From Leminorella grimontii ATCC 33999 = DSM 5078 (lineage in GTDB: Bacteria; Pseudomonadota; Gammaproteobacteria; Enterobacterales; Enterobacteriaceae), in the NCBI RefSeq assembly GCF_000439085.1, contig NZ_KE392227.1, positions 62,001 through 126,000 on the forward strand: a DNA stretch of 64,000 nt. The letters are read 5' to 3'. A model generated the notes under the pieces. It did no database searches, had not been told where the DNA came from, and saw only the letters and a program-made list of their open reading frames with translations. This document shows positions 10,310 to 20,639 of this stretch, in pieces. Positions within the stretch are counted from its first letter, which is position 1. Each line of letters begins with the position of its first letter. A program made the position numbers and the translations under genes.

Positions 10310-10558
10310 TATATTTCCAACGGTTGATGTATCGAGTTAGCTCTCATTCTAACGCCTAAGTTCGGGCGTAACAAAGGGAATAGCCTATCAATTTTCTTAA
10401 CGTTTGGTTAAAATCTCCATGCTGTGTCCCTCAATTATCCATATGCGTCAACCCCGTACCAAAAGCGTGTGATGACGTAGAGCACAGCCTAATTTATCGC
10501 GAGACGGCGCGTAGGCATACTGCGGCCGTCATCCCTTTGCTCGATTCAGGAACCGTTC

Positions 10559-11566
10559 ATGAAAACGTTAGGCGAATTTATCGTCGAAAAGCAACAAGAC
10601 TTTCCCCACGCGACGGGCGAACTGACTTCACTGCTCTCCGCCATTAAGCTCGGCGCAAAAATTATTCACCGCGACATCAACAAGGCCGGTCTGGTTGATA
10701 TTCTCGGCACCAACGGCGTTTCCAACGTTCAGGGCGAAGTTCAGATGAAGCTGGATCTGTACGCCAACGAGAAGCTCAAAGCGGCCCTGAAGGCGCGTGG
10801 AGAAGTTGCCGGCATCGCCTCGGAAGAAGAAGACAACATCGTCGTCTTTGAAGGCGAACGGGCCACTAACGCCAAGTACGTTGTGCTGATGGACCCTCTG
10901 GACGGTTCTTCTAACATTGACGTTAACGTTTCTGTTGGTACGATTTTCTCAATTTATCGTCGCATCACGCCAATCGGCCAGCCCATTACCGAAGCTGACT
11001 TCCTGCAGCCCGGCAATCGCCAGGTCGCTGCGGGCTACGTGGTGTACGGTTCATCCACCATGTTGGTTTATACCACCGGCGTCGGCGTTCACGCCTTTAC
11101 CTACGACTCATCCATCGGCGTTTTCTGCCTGTCTCACGAGAAGGTGCGCTTCCCGGCTACGGGCAACATGTACTCCATCAACGAAGGCAACTACATCAAG
11201 TTTCCTCAGGGCGTGAAAAAGTACATCAAATATTGCCAAGAGCAGGACGAAGCCACTAAGCGCCCGTATACGTCGCGCTATATCGGTTCTCTGGTCGCCG
11301 ACTTCCACCGTAACCTGCTTAAGGGCGGCATCTATATTTATCCAAGCACCGCGTCGCACCCGAAGGGCAAGCTTCGCCTGCTGTATGAATGCAACCCGAT
11401 GGCGTTTTTAGCCGAGCAGGCCGGCGGTCGCGCCAGCGACGGCTTCCGCCGCATTCTGGACATTGAGCCGGAAACGCTGCACCAGCGGATGCCGCTGTTC
11501 GTCGGCACGGAGTCAATGGTGAAAGAAGCCGAACGCTTTATGCACGACTATCCCGATGAGCCATAG
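10559..11566 (+). CDS. fbp: fructose-1,6-bisphosphatase class I
   Basis: Gluconeogenic enzyme hydrolysing fructose 1,6-bisphosphate to fructose 6-phosphate. 335 residues, E. coli length about 332. The metal and phosphate motif [18 protein letters not shown] and the C-terminal substrate loop with [14 protein letters not shown] are present. SD GGAA lies before the ATG. The 249-base gap to mpl holds its promoter; no specific operator was recognised. Confidence 0.97.
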   Translation: MKTLGEFIVEKQQDFPHATGELTSLLSAIKLGAKIIHRDINKAGLVDILGTNGVSNVQGEVQMKLDLYANEKLKAALKARGEVAGIASEEEDNIVVFEGERATNAKYVVLMDPLDGSSNIDVNVSVGTIFSIYRRITPIGQPITEADFLQPGNRQVAAGYVVYGSSTMLVYTTGVGVHAFTYDSSIGVFCLSHEKVRFPATGNMYSINEGNYIKFPQGVKKYIKYCQEQDEATKRPYTSRYIGSLVADFHRNLLKGGIYIYPSTASHPKGKLRLLYECNPMAFLAEQAGGRASDGFRRILDIEPETLHQRMPLFVGTESMVKEAERFMHDYPDEP

Positions 11567-11593
11567 TCGATAGCGTATCGATAAAGCATCACG

Positions 11594-11619
11594 AGAGGGC
11601 GACATCGCCCTCTTTTTTA
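11594..11619 (+). terminator. rho-independent terminator of fbp
   Basis: 9-bp stem AGAGGGCGA/TCGCCCTCT with a 2-base loop (effective loop larger), followed by six T. Confidence 0.88.
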
Positions 11620-11718
11620 TTTCTTTTTCTTCCCGCATTCGCGTTTACATTTCAACGCACCTCTCCTACGCTTTCTTAAAATATTTCGAATAAAATAAAT
11701 AGACGGAAAGGGATCACG

Positions 11719-12465
11719 ATGCTGGAACACCTTCAGTGGTTGGACGTCCTGATAATGACCGTCGGAATAACGATTACCTACGTTATTTTCGGCATTACCG
11801 GATTCGGTACGGCGCTTATCGCCAGTTCGCTGCTGGCCTTCTTCATTCCAGTCGATAAAATCGTTCCGATGCTGGCGCTGCTTGACTGTTCAGCGGCGGC
11901 AGCCAACGTGATGAGAGATCGCCGCAGCGCCGTCATGTCAGAGGTTAAACGCGTTGTTCCGCTAATGATCTTAGGCAGCCTGGTCGGCGCTTCCGTTCTG
12001 CTCTATAGCGATCCCCAGCGGCTTTTAGTCTATCTGGCGGCGTTTGTTATCGCCTACTCGCTGTATTCTCTCAGCGGCTTTAAGCCCGACGCCGAGTTCA
12101 CGCCGCGCGCCGTTTATCCCTTCGGCTTTATCGGCGGCATTTTCAGCGCGCTGTTTGGCAGCGGCGGATTTATCTATGCGATTTACCTGTCGGGAAGGCT
12201 TAAGGACAACAACAGTATTCGCGTTACGCAAAGCACGCTTATTGGCTTTAGCACGCTGACGCGCATCGTCATTTTTCTGCTGGCGGGCGTATATGCCGAC
12301 CTTTCGCTGCTGCTGTTGGTTCTCATCCTTCTGCCGGGCATGCTGCTCGGCGTCTATATTGGGCGACGCATCACGCTTGCGCTGTCTCGAGAGAGTTTTC
12401 TCAAGATAGTTAATCTCGTCGTTTTGCTTTCAGGCATATCTTTACTGATTAAGGCATTCTCTTAG
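11719..12465 (+). CDS. TauE/SafE-family permease (sulfite exporter-like)
   Basis: 248-residue inner-membrane protein with about eight hydrophobic helices in two repeats. The repeat signatures FGITGFGTALIASSLLAFF (about 26-44) and GFIGGIFSALFGSGGFIYAIYL (about 136-157) are characteristic of TauE/SafE permeases, which move organosulfur or sulfite anions and other small acids. SD AAGGGA lies before the ATG. It sits between fbp and ppa with no pathway partner, so the substrate cannot be inferred. No terminator was seen before the small gene that follows. Confidence 0.8.
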   Translation: MLEHLQWLDVLIMTVGITITYVIFGITGFGTALIASSLLAFFIPVDKIVPMLALLDCSAAAANVMRDRRSAVMSEVKRVVPLMILGSLVGASVLLYSDPQRLLVYLAAFVIAYSLYSLSGFKPDAEFTPRAVYPFGFIGGIFSALFGSGGFIYAIYLSGRLKDNNSIRVTQSTLIGFSTLTRIVIFLLAGVYADLSLLLLVLILLPGMLLGVYIGRRITLALSRESFLKIVNLVVLLSGISLLIKAFS

Positions 12466-12473
12466 CGATGATA

Positions 12474-12501
12474 TTGTTTACAATTTAAAAACATTTATAA
12501 T
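12474..12501 (+). promoter_or_regulatory. promoter of the 37-residue small gene
   Basis: TTGTTT (12474-12479), 16-base spacer, consensus TATAAT (12496-12501); predicted start about 30 bases before the ATG at 12537. The -35 overlaps the region just after the permease stop codon. Confidence 0.6.
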
Positions 12502-12536
12502 AAAAAGTATTCACACTACGAGATAGGGGAATCGCA

Positions 12537-12650
12537 ATGAACGGTTCGTTCAACAAAGGCGTCATCGCCCTGATTTCACTCTGCGCCCTTTCCGGCGTCG
12601 GCGGCGTTATTATCGCCGGGTTACTGATTTACACCCGAGCCATTTCCTAG
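12537..12650 (+). CDS. small single-pass membrane protein, 37 residues
   Basis: Reads MNGSFNKGVIALISLCALSG and continues to ITRAIS-like polar end (TRAIS), stop TAG at 12648-12650. There is one hydrophobic stretch of about 25 residues (9-32) with glycine zipper spacing (GVGGVIIAG), a short polar N-terminus and a C-terminal Tyr-Thr-Arg. A strong SD (AGGGGA) lies 7 bases before the ATG, and a good promoter stands directly upstream, so it looks like an independent gene rather than chance. I do not recognise the family. Possible roles are those of other enterobacterial one-helix proteins (modulating a permease or sensor), with the adjacent TauE-type permease as one candidate partner; this is speculation. 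Confidence 0.6.
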   Translation: MNGSFNKGVIALISLCALSGVGGVIIAGLLIYTRAIS

Positions 12651-12715
12651 AAACGACTAATGCAATCTGTATTAGGCTAAAAAGCCCTCGTCGACCGCCC
12701 TTTGCCTGCAAAAAA

Positions 12716-12746
12716 TTGCGGATTCCCGTTTAGACTCGGCTATAAT
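12716..12746 (+). promoter_or_regulatory. probable ppa promoter
   Basis: Consensus TATAAT at 12741-12746 with TTGCGG at 12716-12721; the 19-base spacer is long, so an alternative -35 may be used. It is placed 46 bases before the ppa start. Confidence 0.5.
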
Positions 12747-12792
12747 GAGGGCACTTTTCACACTTACGCTATTGAACAAAAGGAAAGAGCTG

Positions 12793-13323
12793 ATGGGCCT
12801 TAATTCCGTTCCGGCAGGAAAAGATCTGCCAGAAGACATTTATGTAGTCATTGAAATTCCGGCCAATGCCGACCCGATCAAGTACGAAGTGGATAAAGAA
12901 AGCGGCGCCGTTTTCGTTGACCGCTTTATGTCGACCGCCATGTTCTACCCTTGTAACTACGGCTACATCAACCACACCCTCTCTTTAGACGGAGATCCGG
13001 TTGACGTGCTGGTCCCGACCCCGTATCCGTTACAGCCTGGCGTCGTTATTCGCTGCCGCCCGGTTGGCGTGCTGAAAATGACCGACGAAGCGGGCGAAGA
13101 CGCCAAGCTGGTCGCCGTACCGCACAGCAAGCTGTCCAAAGATTACGACCACATCAAGGACGTAAACGACCTGCCTGAGCTGCTGCGCGCTCAAATCGCC
13201 CACTTCTTTGAACACTACAAAGATCTGGAAAAAGGCAAGTGGGTTAAGGTCGAAGGCTGGGATAACGCCGCTGCAGCGAAAGCTGAAATCATCGCTTCCT
13301 ACGAGCGCGCTCAGAAGAAGTAA
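12793..13323 (+). CDS. ppa: inorganic pyrophosphatase
   Basis: Essential cytoplasmic enzyme hydrolysing pyrophosphate to phosphate. The ATG at 12793 (AAGGA SD) gives [20 protein letters not shown] and 176 residues, exactly the E. coli length; the longer in-frame reading upstream lies in promoter sequence. The metal-binding aspartates D66, D68 and D71 in DGDPVDVL, the KYE near residue 30 and the D98/D103-type acidic site in DEAGEDAKL are in place. Confidence 0.98.
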   Translation: MGLNSVPAGKDLPEDIYVVIEIPANADPIKYEVDKESGAVFVDRFMSTAMFYPCNYGYINHTLSLDGDPVDVLVPTPYPLQPGVVIRCRPVGVLKMTDEAGEDAKLVAVPHSKLSKDYDHIKDVNDLPELLRAQIAHFFEHYKDLEKGKWVKVEGWDNAAAAKAEIIASYERAQKK

Positions 13324-13351
13324 TCCGCGTTCAGCAGGCTTATAAACGCAA

Positions 13352-13384
13352 AACCCCCGCGAAAATTCGCGGGGGTTCTTTTTG
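13352..13384 (+). terminator. rho-independent terminator of ppa
   Basis: 12-bp stem (13352-13363 with 13366-13377), GC-rich core CCCCCGCG, then CTTTTT. The left side has four A, so it may also serve the converging unit. Confidence 0.88.
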
Positions 13385-13409
13385 CATTAAGGAAAAATGC
13401 CGTAGCCTA

Positions 13410-13766
13410 TTAACGCTTTTTACGGCCTCTTTTATTGCCTTCTGGCGCCATCGGCTGGCTGGCCTCTTCCAAAAGCTTCAGGCCAACCATTCGCTCCCTC
13501 AGAGCACCAAATTCATCAGGAGAAAGCCCTTTAACCGTCAGTAACAGCGAGTGAAACCAGGGGTTTTCATGAGAGCTGTCGATATCCATCTCATAGTTAA
13601 CACCGCCGCAGCTTCCTCCGCTGTCCCACACGGCCTGAGCGATGTCCTCTTCGGAAGCATCAAAATTGCCCGGTCCATAAATTCGCTCTATTGAAGAGAG
13701 GGGGATGCACAACGTATAGCCGTCGTCATCAGCCCCCTTACGTTGAATAGGTCGGCTATTTCCCAT
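13410..13766 (-). CDS. uncharacterised 118-residue protein coupled to ytfP
   Basis: Start MGNSRPIQRKGADDDGYTLC; acidic central part with GGSCGGVNYEMDID, and a strongly basic tail (GNKRGRKKR). No signal peptide or membrane segment. Its ATG lies 11 bases inside the 3' end of ytfP and has no clear SD of its own, so translation is probably coupled to ytfP, and it is the last gene of a tamA-tamB-ytfP-x unit. I do not recognise the family. Confidence 0.6.
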   Translation of the reverse strand: MGNSRPIQRKGADDDGYTLCIPLSSIERIYGPGNFDASEEDIAQAVWDSGGSCGGVNYEMDIDSSHENPWFHSLLLTVKGLSPDEFGALRERMVGLKLLEEASQPMAPEGNKRGRKKR

Positions 13767-14106
13767 CGTTTTTACGGTTTACCCAGTCGCCGCTGTCAAT
13801 GCGCTTTAGTCCCTCTACCGAATGCAGGTAAAGGTACATCCACGCGCTGCCGTAGGGCGTCTGAACCAGCTCGCGCCTGTAGTCGCGAGTATCGTGCTTG
13901 AGATCGTCAAGCTCCGCCAAGATGGCGGAATCAATGCGGTAGACTTCACAGTCGATTTCACCAGAGCCCTTGATGACGGCAGGGTAATGCCCCAAATCGT
14001 ACAGCTCGTAGCCCGCAATGCGATAATCTCCCAGCCACTGGGCGTTGGTCATCCAGTGGCTATTGCCCTGCCCTTTCCTTAAACTTCCATAAACAATGAT
14101 TCGCAT
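13756..14106 (-). CDS. ytfP: gamma-glutamylcyclotransferase-family protein YtfP
   Basis: 116-residue AIG2/GGCT-fold protein. It opens MRIIVYGSLRKGQGNSHWM with the YGSLR substrate loop, and the conserved glutamate region is CEVYRID/LAELDDLK. The start is taken at the ATG ending at 14106, as in E. coli; an upstream TTG would add two residues only and overlap the tamB stop. It begins two bases after the tamB stop, the same tandem order as E. coli ytfN-ytfP. The precise reaction is unproven. Confidence 0.9.
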   Translation of the reverse strand: MRIIVYGSLRKGQGNSHWMTNAQWLGDYRIAGYELYDLGHYPAVIKGSGEIDCEVYRIDSAILAELDDLKHDTRDYRRELVQTPYGSAWMYLYLHSVEGLKRIDSGDWVNRKNDGK

Positions 14107-14108
14107 AA

Positions 14109-17100
14109 TCAAAACTCAAACTGATAGAGCACGTCCAGCGCCTGATCGATACCGGATACCGCCTCCAGATAGAGCCGCGGCATCAGTCTATAGCGCAGCG
14201 TCAGCGTCGCCAGCGAATCAAAAATACCTACGCCGTACTTCACCTGTAACCCCGGCATGATGTAGCCGCTGACCACGACGGAAGAGCTGTCGCCTACGCC
14301 CTGCGTATCCAAAGACAGGTTCTTAACGCCAAAGGCCTCACCGATTTGACCAACCAGTTTACCGCTCTTGGCGACGCCCATCCCGATAAGCATTGAGGTC
14401 ATCATATCACTGTCACCACCGCTGCTGTCCAGCCCCTGCCCGCGCAGAAGGTAGGAAAGCGCTTCCTGCTGGGACATTGCAGGATCGGAGAAGATCTCCA
14501 CCTTGGGTTCAGTCGCAAGGCCGGTAACCCTGACGCCGGCGGTGACGTCATTTTCCGTCGAATCCGGATTTCGAATCGCTTCCAGATTCAGCGACGGCTG
14601 ATCCGGCGGCCCGGCAAACTGAATCACGCCCTTGCGTACGATAAGATCCTGCCCGTAGGCGTGAAACTGACCGCTGGGAATATTAACCTGCCCGTTAAGC
14701 CCCAGCCCCTTCTTATCCTGCACGACCTTCAGGTCCCCCTGCAGGCGCGCCTTCAGCCCGAAGGCGTTGATAGACACGTTGTTTCCGATGTTGATAGTCA
14801 GGTTGCTGCTGATGGGAATCGACGCCGTTTTAGGCTCGATAGGCTTAAGCGAGCGATCCAGCATGACTTCGTCTGAAGAAACGCCGGTGGCGCTGGCGGG
14901 AACTTCCTCTACCACGATCCGCGCCCACGGAATGCTTACCGAACCGTTCAGCGTCAGAAGGTTAGGAGAAGCCTCAAAAACGATATCCGGAGAAACGTCC
15001 AGCGCCACTGTCGGCGGCATAGCAATACGGATCCTGTCGCCCTTGGCGGTAATCGCCGCGCGCCAGGCGTCCGGATTACGCCAGTCTGCGTTGCCCCCCA
15101 GCGTCAGCGAACCTTTTTCCGTCTGGATAGCGCCGTTCAGGTCCGAGCGGGTGCCGCTAAAGTTCATCGCTAGCCGCCCCTCCGTCACGACCAGCGGCGC
15201 CCACTGGGTATTGAGCCTAAGCCTTTCCAGCGCCAGCTGCCCCAGAATGCGGGGGCTTTGCGCCGTCCCGGCAATCTTCAGATCGGCGTTAAGTGCGCCT
15301 TCCGCCCGCTCTTTTTTACCCAGAACCGGTTTAAGCAGATCCAACGAAACGCCGTCAATTTTTATCAGGCCCGACAGCCCGCGGCTGCCCTGCGGATCGC
15401 TCACCTGCACCTTCCCGCTCAGGCTGCCGTTATTGGCTATTTTCATCAGCCAGCTAAGCTCGGCCCGGTTGCCTCTGGCCTGCGCGTCAAGCGTCAGCGT
15501 GTCGAGCGCTATCGGCATCCAGCGCCCGGACACCATCTGATTCACCGTCACGCCGTTGCCGCGAAGCGCGACCGTTGCCTGCGGCATACCGCCGCCGGCG
15601 CTCCAGCTTACGTCAGCATTGCCGGTAAAGACGCCCTTAGCCTTGGTTTCTCCCCCAAGCATCGGCGCCAGCATGGCCAAATCGAACCGATTAAGCACAA
15701 TGCTGGCTTTGCCGCTGGGGCCAGCTTCAATCGTTTTGGGAATACAGACTTCGGCGTTAGGGTTCCGCCAACAGTGGCTACCGACGGAGACCGTTTGCTG
15801 AAGGTTGCGGTAGCCCAAAGCAACGTCCTGAGACGGGCGCCACTCTCCTACCGGCGTATTAAATCGCGTATTGCTTAGCGTACCTTTCCAACTTTCGGAA
15901 GCGCGATCGAAGCTGCCGCTCAGCGCCAGCCCGCCGGAAACGGGTTCACCGCTAATATCCAGGCGCAGCTGGTGCCGGCTCTCGTTGCCGTCCGCGTCCA
16001 GCACCAGCTGGGAGATGTGCATATCCCCCTGCCTTAGCTCCTTCACCTTCAGCGAAAGCGTTCCCTTAATCTGGGAAGCTGAAGTGACGTCGCCGTTAAG
16101 CGCAACGTTGCCAACCTGCATATCCTGCCAGCCTAGGCCGTTTGCCGTCAGATCCGCCAGCAGCTGAGGGGCTTTTGCATTTCCCCTAAGGCGCAGGCTG
16201 CCCTTGGCCGTACCGCTCAGCCCCGGCAGCATGCCGGTCAGCTTCGGCGCGTTGATATCGGCATCAAGGTTCCAATCCTTGGCCAGAGAGCCTTTCGCCT
16301 TCACGCTGTTAGGACCAAGCGACAGCGTGAAACCGGGGATAGTCCACTGGCCCGAATCGTTGCCCTTCAGCGCCCCTTGGACGCTTAGGCGATTTTGCTT
16401 CACCAGGCCGTTTAAATCGATCTCAGGCACGTCCAGCTGCCAACTTCCGCCGTAGAGGCTGCCCTTGGTAGAAACTTTACCGTTAAGCGTTGCCGGCCAC
16501 TCAGGCCACTGCTTCGCCGTATTGATGCCGTCAACGTTGAGCTGCGCGCGCCAGCTTACCGCGTTGCTCCAGTCAACAACGCCGTTCACCTCCGCCTTTC
16601 CCTGTAGTGCGCTCAGGCGCAGGCGGGAAAGCGTAAACGCCCCCTCATTTCCCTTACCGTCGAGCAGAAGCTCAGCGGGAGGAATATCGGTCCCTTCCAC
16701 CGAAGCACGCAGTGAAAGAGCGTAGTCCAAGGCCGATCCCGTCAGGCGCAGGCGCGTATTGTTAACCCGATAGTCGCCTTTTCCACTCAAAGGCCACTGC
16801 ACGCGCGGGCTCTCAAGGGTTAGCGCCACCGGCAGACCGGCCGTCGACAGCGAGGTTTGTGCCGTGAGCGTCGCGCCAATCGGCCCTGAAGCGTTAAGGT
16901 CTACCGTTAGCTGTCCCGTTACCTCGCCGCCCAACAGCAGCTTGAGCTTTTCCCCCCGAAGAGTCGGTTCATTAACCGTCGCGTTTAGCGTCAGGTTCAC
17001 CGGCCAGCGTTCGCTCATGGTCGCGTCGCCGGTTAAGGCAATAATGCCTTCGGGCGCGTTAACCTTTAGCGAGAGGATCTGGACGTGCGCCTCTTTGGTT

Positions 17101-17873
17101 TCCGCGCTAAGCTCAAGGCGGTCGATTTGCAACGGCGCGCCACCGGTCAAGCGCAGGTCTTCGCCCGTCAGGCTCGCCAGCGTGAAGTCCATCGGCAGGA
17201 TCACTTCCGGCAGCGACGCCAGCAGAGGCTGGCTAAACAGCGCCTTCAGCGCTTCGCCGGTTGTCTGAACAGGCTGAGTCGGCGGCGCCGGCGCCTCTTG
17301 CGGCGCAGGCGGCAGATTAACCGTCAGCCGGCGCACGTTGGTCGGTCGAATATTGATTTGGCGATTTTGCCAGCTCGCCTCTGTGCGAAACTCGCCCAGC
17401 GCGATGGTCATATCGTCAACGGCGACGTTGACGTTGGTCAGCCTAAGCAGGCTAAGTTCAATTGGATACGGCGTCTGAATGTCCGTTATTGGCCCGCCGG
17501 AATTGGTATCAGCTTCCGGCGTTTCCGATGCAGGAATGCTGGCGGTATCAATTTTTACGTTTGCGCCGTCGGCCGTGACTGCGTTAACGCAAATGCGCCC
17601 GTCGGTAATACAGCCGAAGTTGATAGAGAGATGGAACGTATTGACGCCGACGGCCACGCCCGGCATTTCATAGCCAACGTTTGACAGCGTCAGGTCGCGA
17701 AGCCCACCCTTAACGTCGCCGATAGACAGGCCGGGCACCACTTTAGGCAGCTGCCCTAACGTAAACTGTAGGCCCGTTTGCGTACCCAGCAGGAAGGCCA
17801 ATGCGGCCACCAGCAGAATAACAAGCAGCAGTAGGCCAATCAGCGTTCGCTTTATCCATTTTTTTACGTTCAT
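14109..17873 (-). CDS. tamB: translocation and assembly module subunit TamB
   Basis: Very large (1254 residues; E. coli 1259) AsmA-like bridge protein anchored in the inner membrane by one N-terminal helix (about residues 8-28) and crossing the periplasm as a beta-taco to TamA. It supports outer-membrane lipid homeostasis and insertion of some beta-barrel proteins. The conserved C-terminal DUF490 part (last ~330 residues, including [17 protein letters not shown] and the terminal LYQFEF) is intact. Its start overlaps the tamA stop by four bases (ATGA type), indicating coupled expression. Confidence 0.96.
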   Translation of the reverse strand: MNVKKWIKRTLIGLLLLVILLVAALAFLLGTQTGLQFTLGQLPKVVPGLSIGDVKGGLRDLTLSNVGYEMPGVAVGVNTFHLSINFGCITDGRICVNAVTADGANVKIDTASIPASETPEADTNSGGPITDIQTPYPIELSLLRLTNVNVAVDDMTIALGEFRTEASWQNRQINIRPTNVRRLTVNLPPAPQEAPAPPTQPVQTTGEALKALFSQPLLASLPEVILPMDFTLASLTGEDLRLTGGAPLQIDRLELSAETKEAHVQILSLKVNAPEGIIALTGDATMSERWPVNLTLNATVNEPTLRGEKLKLLLGGEVTGQLTVDLNASGPIGATLTAQTSLSTAGLPVALTLESPRVQWPLSGKGDYRVNNTRLRLTGSALDYALSLRASVEGTDIPPAELLLDGKGNEGAFTLSRLRLSALQGKAEVNGVVDWSNAVSWRAQLNVDGINTAKQWPEWPATLNGKVSTKGSLYGGSWQLDVPEIDLNGLVKQNRLSVQGALKGNDSGQWTIPGFTLSLGPNSVKAKGSLAKDWNLDADINAPKLTGMLPGLSGTAKGSLRLRGNAKAPQLLADLTANGLGWQDMQVGNVALNGDVTSASQIKGTLSLKVKELRQGDMHISQLVLDADGNESRHQLRLDISGEPVSGGLALSGSFDRASESWKGTLSNTRFNTPVGEWRPSQDVALGYRNLQQTVSVGSHCWRNPNAEVCIPKTIEAGPSGKASIVLNRFDLAMLAPMLGGETKAKGVFTGNADVSWSAGGGMPQATVALRGNGVTVNQMVSGRWMPIALDTLTLDAQARGNRAELSWLMKIANNGSLSGKVQVSDPQGSRGLSGLIKIDGVSLDLLKPVLGKKERAEGALNADLKIAGTAQSPRILGQLALERLRLNTQWAPLVVTEGRLAMNFSGTRSDLNGAIQTEKGSLTLGGNADWRNPDAWRAAITAKGDRIRIAMPPTVALDVSPDIVFEASPNLLTLNGSVSIPWARIVVEEVPASATGVSSDEVMLDRSLKPIEPKTASIPISSNLTINIGNNVSINAFGLKARLQGDLKVVQDKKGLGLNGQVNIPSGQFHAYGQDLIVRKGVIQFAGPPDQPSLNLEAIRNPDSTENDVTAGVRVTGLATEPKVEIFSDPAMSQQEALSYLLRGQGLDSSGGDSDMMTSMLIGMGVAKSGKLVGQIGEAFGVKNLSLDTQGVGDSSSVVVSGYIMPGLQVKYGVGIFDSLATLTLRYRLMPRLYLEAVSGIDQALDVLYQFEF

Positions 17874-19621
17874 AGCTCTGGCCCTAATCCGATGTAAAAC
17901 TGCATGCCGTGCTCGTCCTTATCGCCGATCGGCGCAGCGATATCAAACTTGATGGGACCTATCGGTGAAGCCCAGCGCACGCCAACGCCGGCCCCTTTCT
18001 TAAATTCGTAGTCGTCGAGCTTGTTGACCGCGTCGCCGCCGTCAGCGAACGCGGCCGCCCACCAGTTGCCGGTCACGTTGTACTGATATTCCAAAGAGCC
18101 GGTAGCAAGCTTTGAGGCGCCGGTCAGCTTGCCGTCGCTGTCTTCAGGCGAAATAGACTTGTACTTATAGCCGCGGATGCTGCGGTCGCCGCCGGCGAAG
18201 AAGCGCAGAGAGGGAGGAACTTTGGTGAAGTCGCCGGTTTCAATCCAACCGAGGTTACCTCGAGCGATAAAGCGGTGGCTGTCGTTCTCGCCCAGAGAGC
18301 GGATCCAGACGTTTTGCGCCTGCGCCACGACAAAGTTAACGTCAGATCCCCAGGCGGTGTCCGACACGTCGACGGAGTAGCGCTGGCTGTCTCCCCAAGA
18401 GGGCATCAGGCCGCCGCGTTGCCGAGTACGGTTCATGCTTACGCCCGGATACAGCAGCATGGTGGTATTGGTGACTTCCCCCTGGGTAAAGTTATCCAGG
18501 CTCCAGCGCATGTTGACGGAACGCTGCCAGCCGCTGGAGAGATCCCAATAGCGCGCCACGTTTAACGTACCAGAGCTGGACTTGGTGTCGTTTTGGTCCT
18601 CGTGCTTATAGCCGGCCTGCAGCAGATAGTACTGCTCAAGCGGGCTTTTCAGCAGGGGAATTTTGTAGGAGAAGTCGAGGCTTTGTTCCGGCGCGGAAAG
18701 GTTAACGCTGGACTCAAGGCTATGCCCCTTATCGTTAATCCACGGCTTCTTCCAAGTGGCCTTCACTCTGGGACCGATATCGGTCGAATAGCCGCCCCCC
18801 AGTTCAATGGTGTTTTGGCTGCGCGGCGTCAGCACGCCCTCCAGCGGCAGCAGCTTATCGCCGTAAACGTGTTCAAAGTCCGGCGAAACCACCACGCTGT
18901 TAAACCAGTTCGTTGAAGACAGGCGGCGGTTCAGTTCCGACAGCTGGGCGGAGGTGTAATACTCCCCTTCTTTAAACGGGATCAGGTTTTGCAGGTACTC
19001 ATCGCGAATTTGCGAACCGGTAAACGCCACTTTACCGAAGCGATAGCGCTCGCCGCTGTCGAAGTCGATGTCCCAAAAGGCCTGATGTAAATCCTGCGCT
19101 ACGCCGAGCTGGCTGTGTTCGATGCTGGCGTCAAAGTAGCCTCGCCGAATGGCTAAACCGGTCAACGAACCCTTAAAACTGTCGTAAGCGCCGTGATCGA
19201 GAATGGTGCCTTTAGCCGGTACGCCGGTTTTTAACAGTTCGATATAGGCCTCATCCTTTAGCGCCTGGCCGGTAATGTCGACGTGGGTTTCTTCAATACG
19301 CACCGGTTCGCCGGGGGTTACCGTCGCCGTCAGCACCGGCTTGGTTCCCAGCGTCGGCTGGCGCACGTCAAACTGAATTTCCGGCTGGTAATAGCCCTTG
19401 GCCCGCAGCCCTTTTTTTATCGCCTCTTCTACCTGACGAGTAAAGCGCGGGCTGTCCGACATTTCGCTCTCAGGGATAGCCGACAGCAGCGCCTCTACGT
19501 TTTCCTTCAGCTCTCCGCTCAGCCCCTCCACCGCCAGACCAACCTCAGCCGCCTTGCTTGATAACGTTAAAATCAAGGGTGATAGCAGCAGGAATAAGAA
19601 TCTGTATCGGGATCGTGGCAC
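17870..19621 (-). CDS. tamA: outer-membrane Omp85-family protein TamA
   Basis: 583 residues. The signal peptide occupies about 1-24 (cleavage near SKA/AEVGL), three POTRA domains about 25-265, and a 16-strand Omp85 beta-barrel follows, with the signature GGDRSIRGY (near 480) and terminal strand [11 protein letters not shown]. The start is GTG at 19621, chosen because GGAG lies five bases upstream and it leaves the signal peptide intact. It forms a complex with TamB, which overlaps its 3' end; the autotransporter at 50774 is a plausible client in this genome. Confidence 0.95.
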   Translation of the reverse strand: MPRSRYRFLFLLLSPLILTLSSKAAEVGLAVEGLSGELKENVEALLSAIPESEMSDSPRFTRQVEEAIKKGLRAKGYYQPEIQFDVRQPTLGTKPVLTATVTPGEPVRIEETHVDITGQALKDEAYIELLKTGVPAKGTILDHGAYDSFKGSLTGLAIRRGYFDASIEHSQLGVAQDLHQAFWDIDFDSGERYRFGKVAFTGSQIRDEYLQNLIPFKEGEYYTSAQLSELNRRLSSTNWFNSVVVSPDFEHVYGDKLLPLEGVLTPRSQNTIELGGGYSTDIGPRVKATWKKPWINDKGHSLESSVNLSAPEQSLDFSYKIPLLKSPLEQYYLLQAGYKHEDQNDTKSSSGTLNVARYWDLSSGWQRSVNMRWSLDNFTQGEVTNTTMLLYPGVSMNRTRQRGGLMPSWGDSQRYSVDVSDTAWGSDVNFVVAQAQNVWIRSLGENDSHRFIARGNLGWIETGDFTKVPPSLRFFAGGDRSIRGYKYKSISPEDSDGKLTGASKLATGSLEYQYNVTGNWWAAAFADGGDAVNKLDDYEFKKGAGVGVRWASPIGPIKFDIAAPIGDKDEHGMQFYIGLGPEL

Positions 19622-19656
19622 GCGAACTCCTAAAATAATCCGTTAGGTCGACTACA

Positions 19657-19685
19657 ATAATTAACCAGTAGGCAATAAGGGTCAA
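19657..19685 (-). promoter_or_regulatory. possible tamA promoter
   Basis: On the minus strand TTGACC (19685-19680), 17 bases, AATTAT (19662-19657). The -10 is poor, so support is moderate. Confidence 0.35.
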
Positions 19686-19786
19686 ACTGTGACGTTCTGT
19701 TAAGGCTTTGTCATATATTGTCGACAAAGATGTCGGTAGATACAACACGCTTAACCCTATCTTGACAAAAACATTGGGAGTTTTTT

Positions 19787-20425
19787 ATGACAACGGTAAA
19801 TTCCGACGCATTTACACAGCCGGAAAACCCACTGGAGGGTCGTTCACAGCCGATGCCGGTCAGCGCGAAACACAGAGTGCTGCATACGCCGATGAAAGAC
19901 GCTCCGGACGGTACGGACGTCGCCATCTTTGCGATGGGGTGCTTTTGGGGCGTTGAGCGCCTGTTTTGGCAGCAGCACGGCGTTTACAGCACGGCCGCAG
20001 GCTACAGCGGCGGCGTTACGCCCAACCCTAACTATCGGGAAGTGTGCAGCGGCAAGACGGGCCATGCTGAAGTCGTTAAGGTCGTCTTCGATCCCAAAGT
20101 GCTGCCCTACTCCCGGCTTCTACAGCTGTTTTGGGAGAATCACGATCCCGCCCAAGGGATGCGTCAGGGCAACGATATCGGCACACAGTATCGCTCGGCG
20201 ATCTATGCCGTTACGCAGGAGCAGTTGGAGCAGGCAAGGGCCAGCAGGGCCGCGTTTATCTCAGCGATGCGCAAGGAAGGAGATCTTCGCTCTGTCACGA
20301 CGGAAATCGTCATGGCTAAGCCCTTTTATTTTGCAGAAGAAGATCACCAGCAGTATCTGGACAAAAATCCCAACGGCTACTGTAATCTCGGCGGCATCGG
20401 CGTCTGCCTTCCACCCGCGCCTTAG
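19787..20425 (+). CDS. msrA: peptide methionine (S)-S-oxide reductase A
   Basis: Repairs oxidised methionine in proteins. 212 residues, same as E. coli. The catalytic motif GCFWG is at 51-55 with nucleophile Cys52. The recycling cysteines near the C-terminus are retained ([14 protein letters not shown]), as are [13 protein letters not shown] and the glutamate-aspartate pair in the active site. SD GGGAG precedes the ATG. Divergent from tamA, as in E. coli. Confidence 0.97.
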   Translation: MTTVNSDAFTQPENPLEGRSQPMPVSAKHRVLHTPMKDAPDGTDVAIFAMGCFWGVERLFWQQHGVYSTAAGYSGGVTPNPNYREVCSGKTGHAEVVKVVFDPKVLPYSRLLQLFWENHDPAQGMRQGNDIGTQYRSAIYAVTQEQLEQARASRAAFISAMRKEGDLRSVTTEIVMAKPFYFAEEDHQQYLDKNPNGYCNLGGIGVCLPPAP

Positions 20426-20501
20426 GCTGCGTCCGCCATTGCCCGCAATGGCGGAATACTGCCTGTCTCCCCACTTCCCTAATGGGGCAATTTAAAGAAA
20501 T

Positions 20502-20529
20502 ATGATAAGCGTTAGCCAGCTGTTATAAT
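20502..20529 (+). promoter_or_regulatory. probable ytfL promoter with ~105-base leader
   Basis: Consensus TATAAT (20524-20529) preceded by ATGATA (20502-20507) with 16-base spacing. The leader to the ytfL ATG contains a small hairpin GCTCC-TTT-GGAGC (20583-20595) and a 22-codon reading frame (see findings). Confidence 0.4.
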
Positions 20530-20639
20530 CATATATCAATGCGGCTAAGGAAGCGTTATTCCCGCAGGCCCGCCGCCCTTTGGCTCCTTTGGAGCATTCA
20601 ACATTAGATCCCATTTCCAGCATAATTGCGGATAATTTT

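Noticed and set aside
14767-15878. Several 200-260-codon plus-strand frames opposite tamB
   Set aside because: Shadows of a long GC-rich gene; no start signals or known domains.
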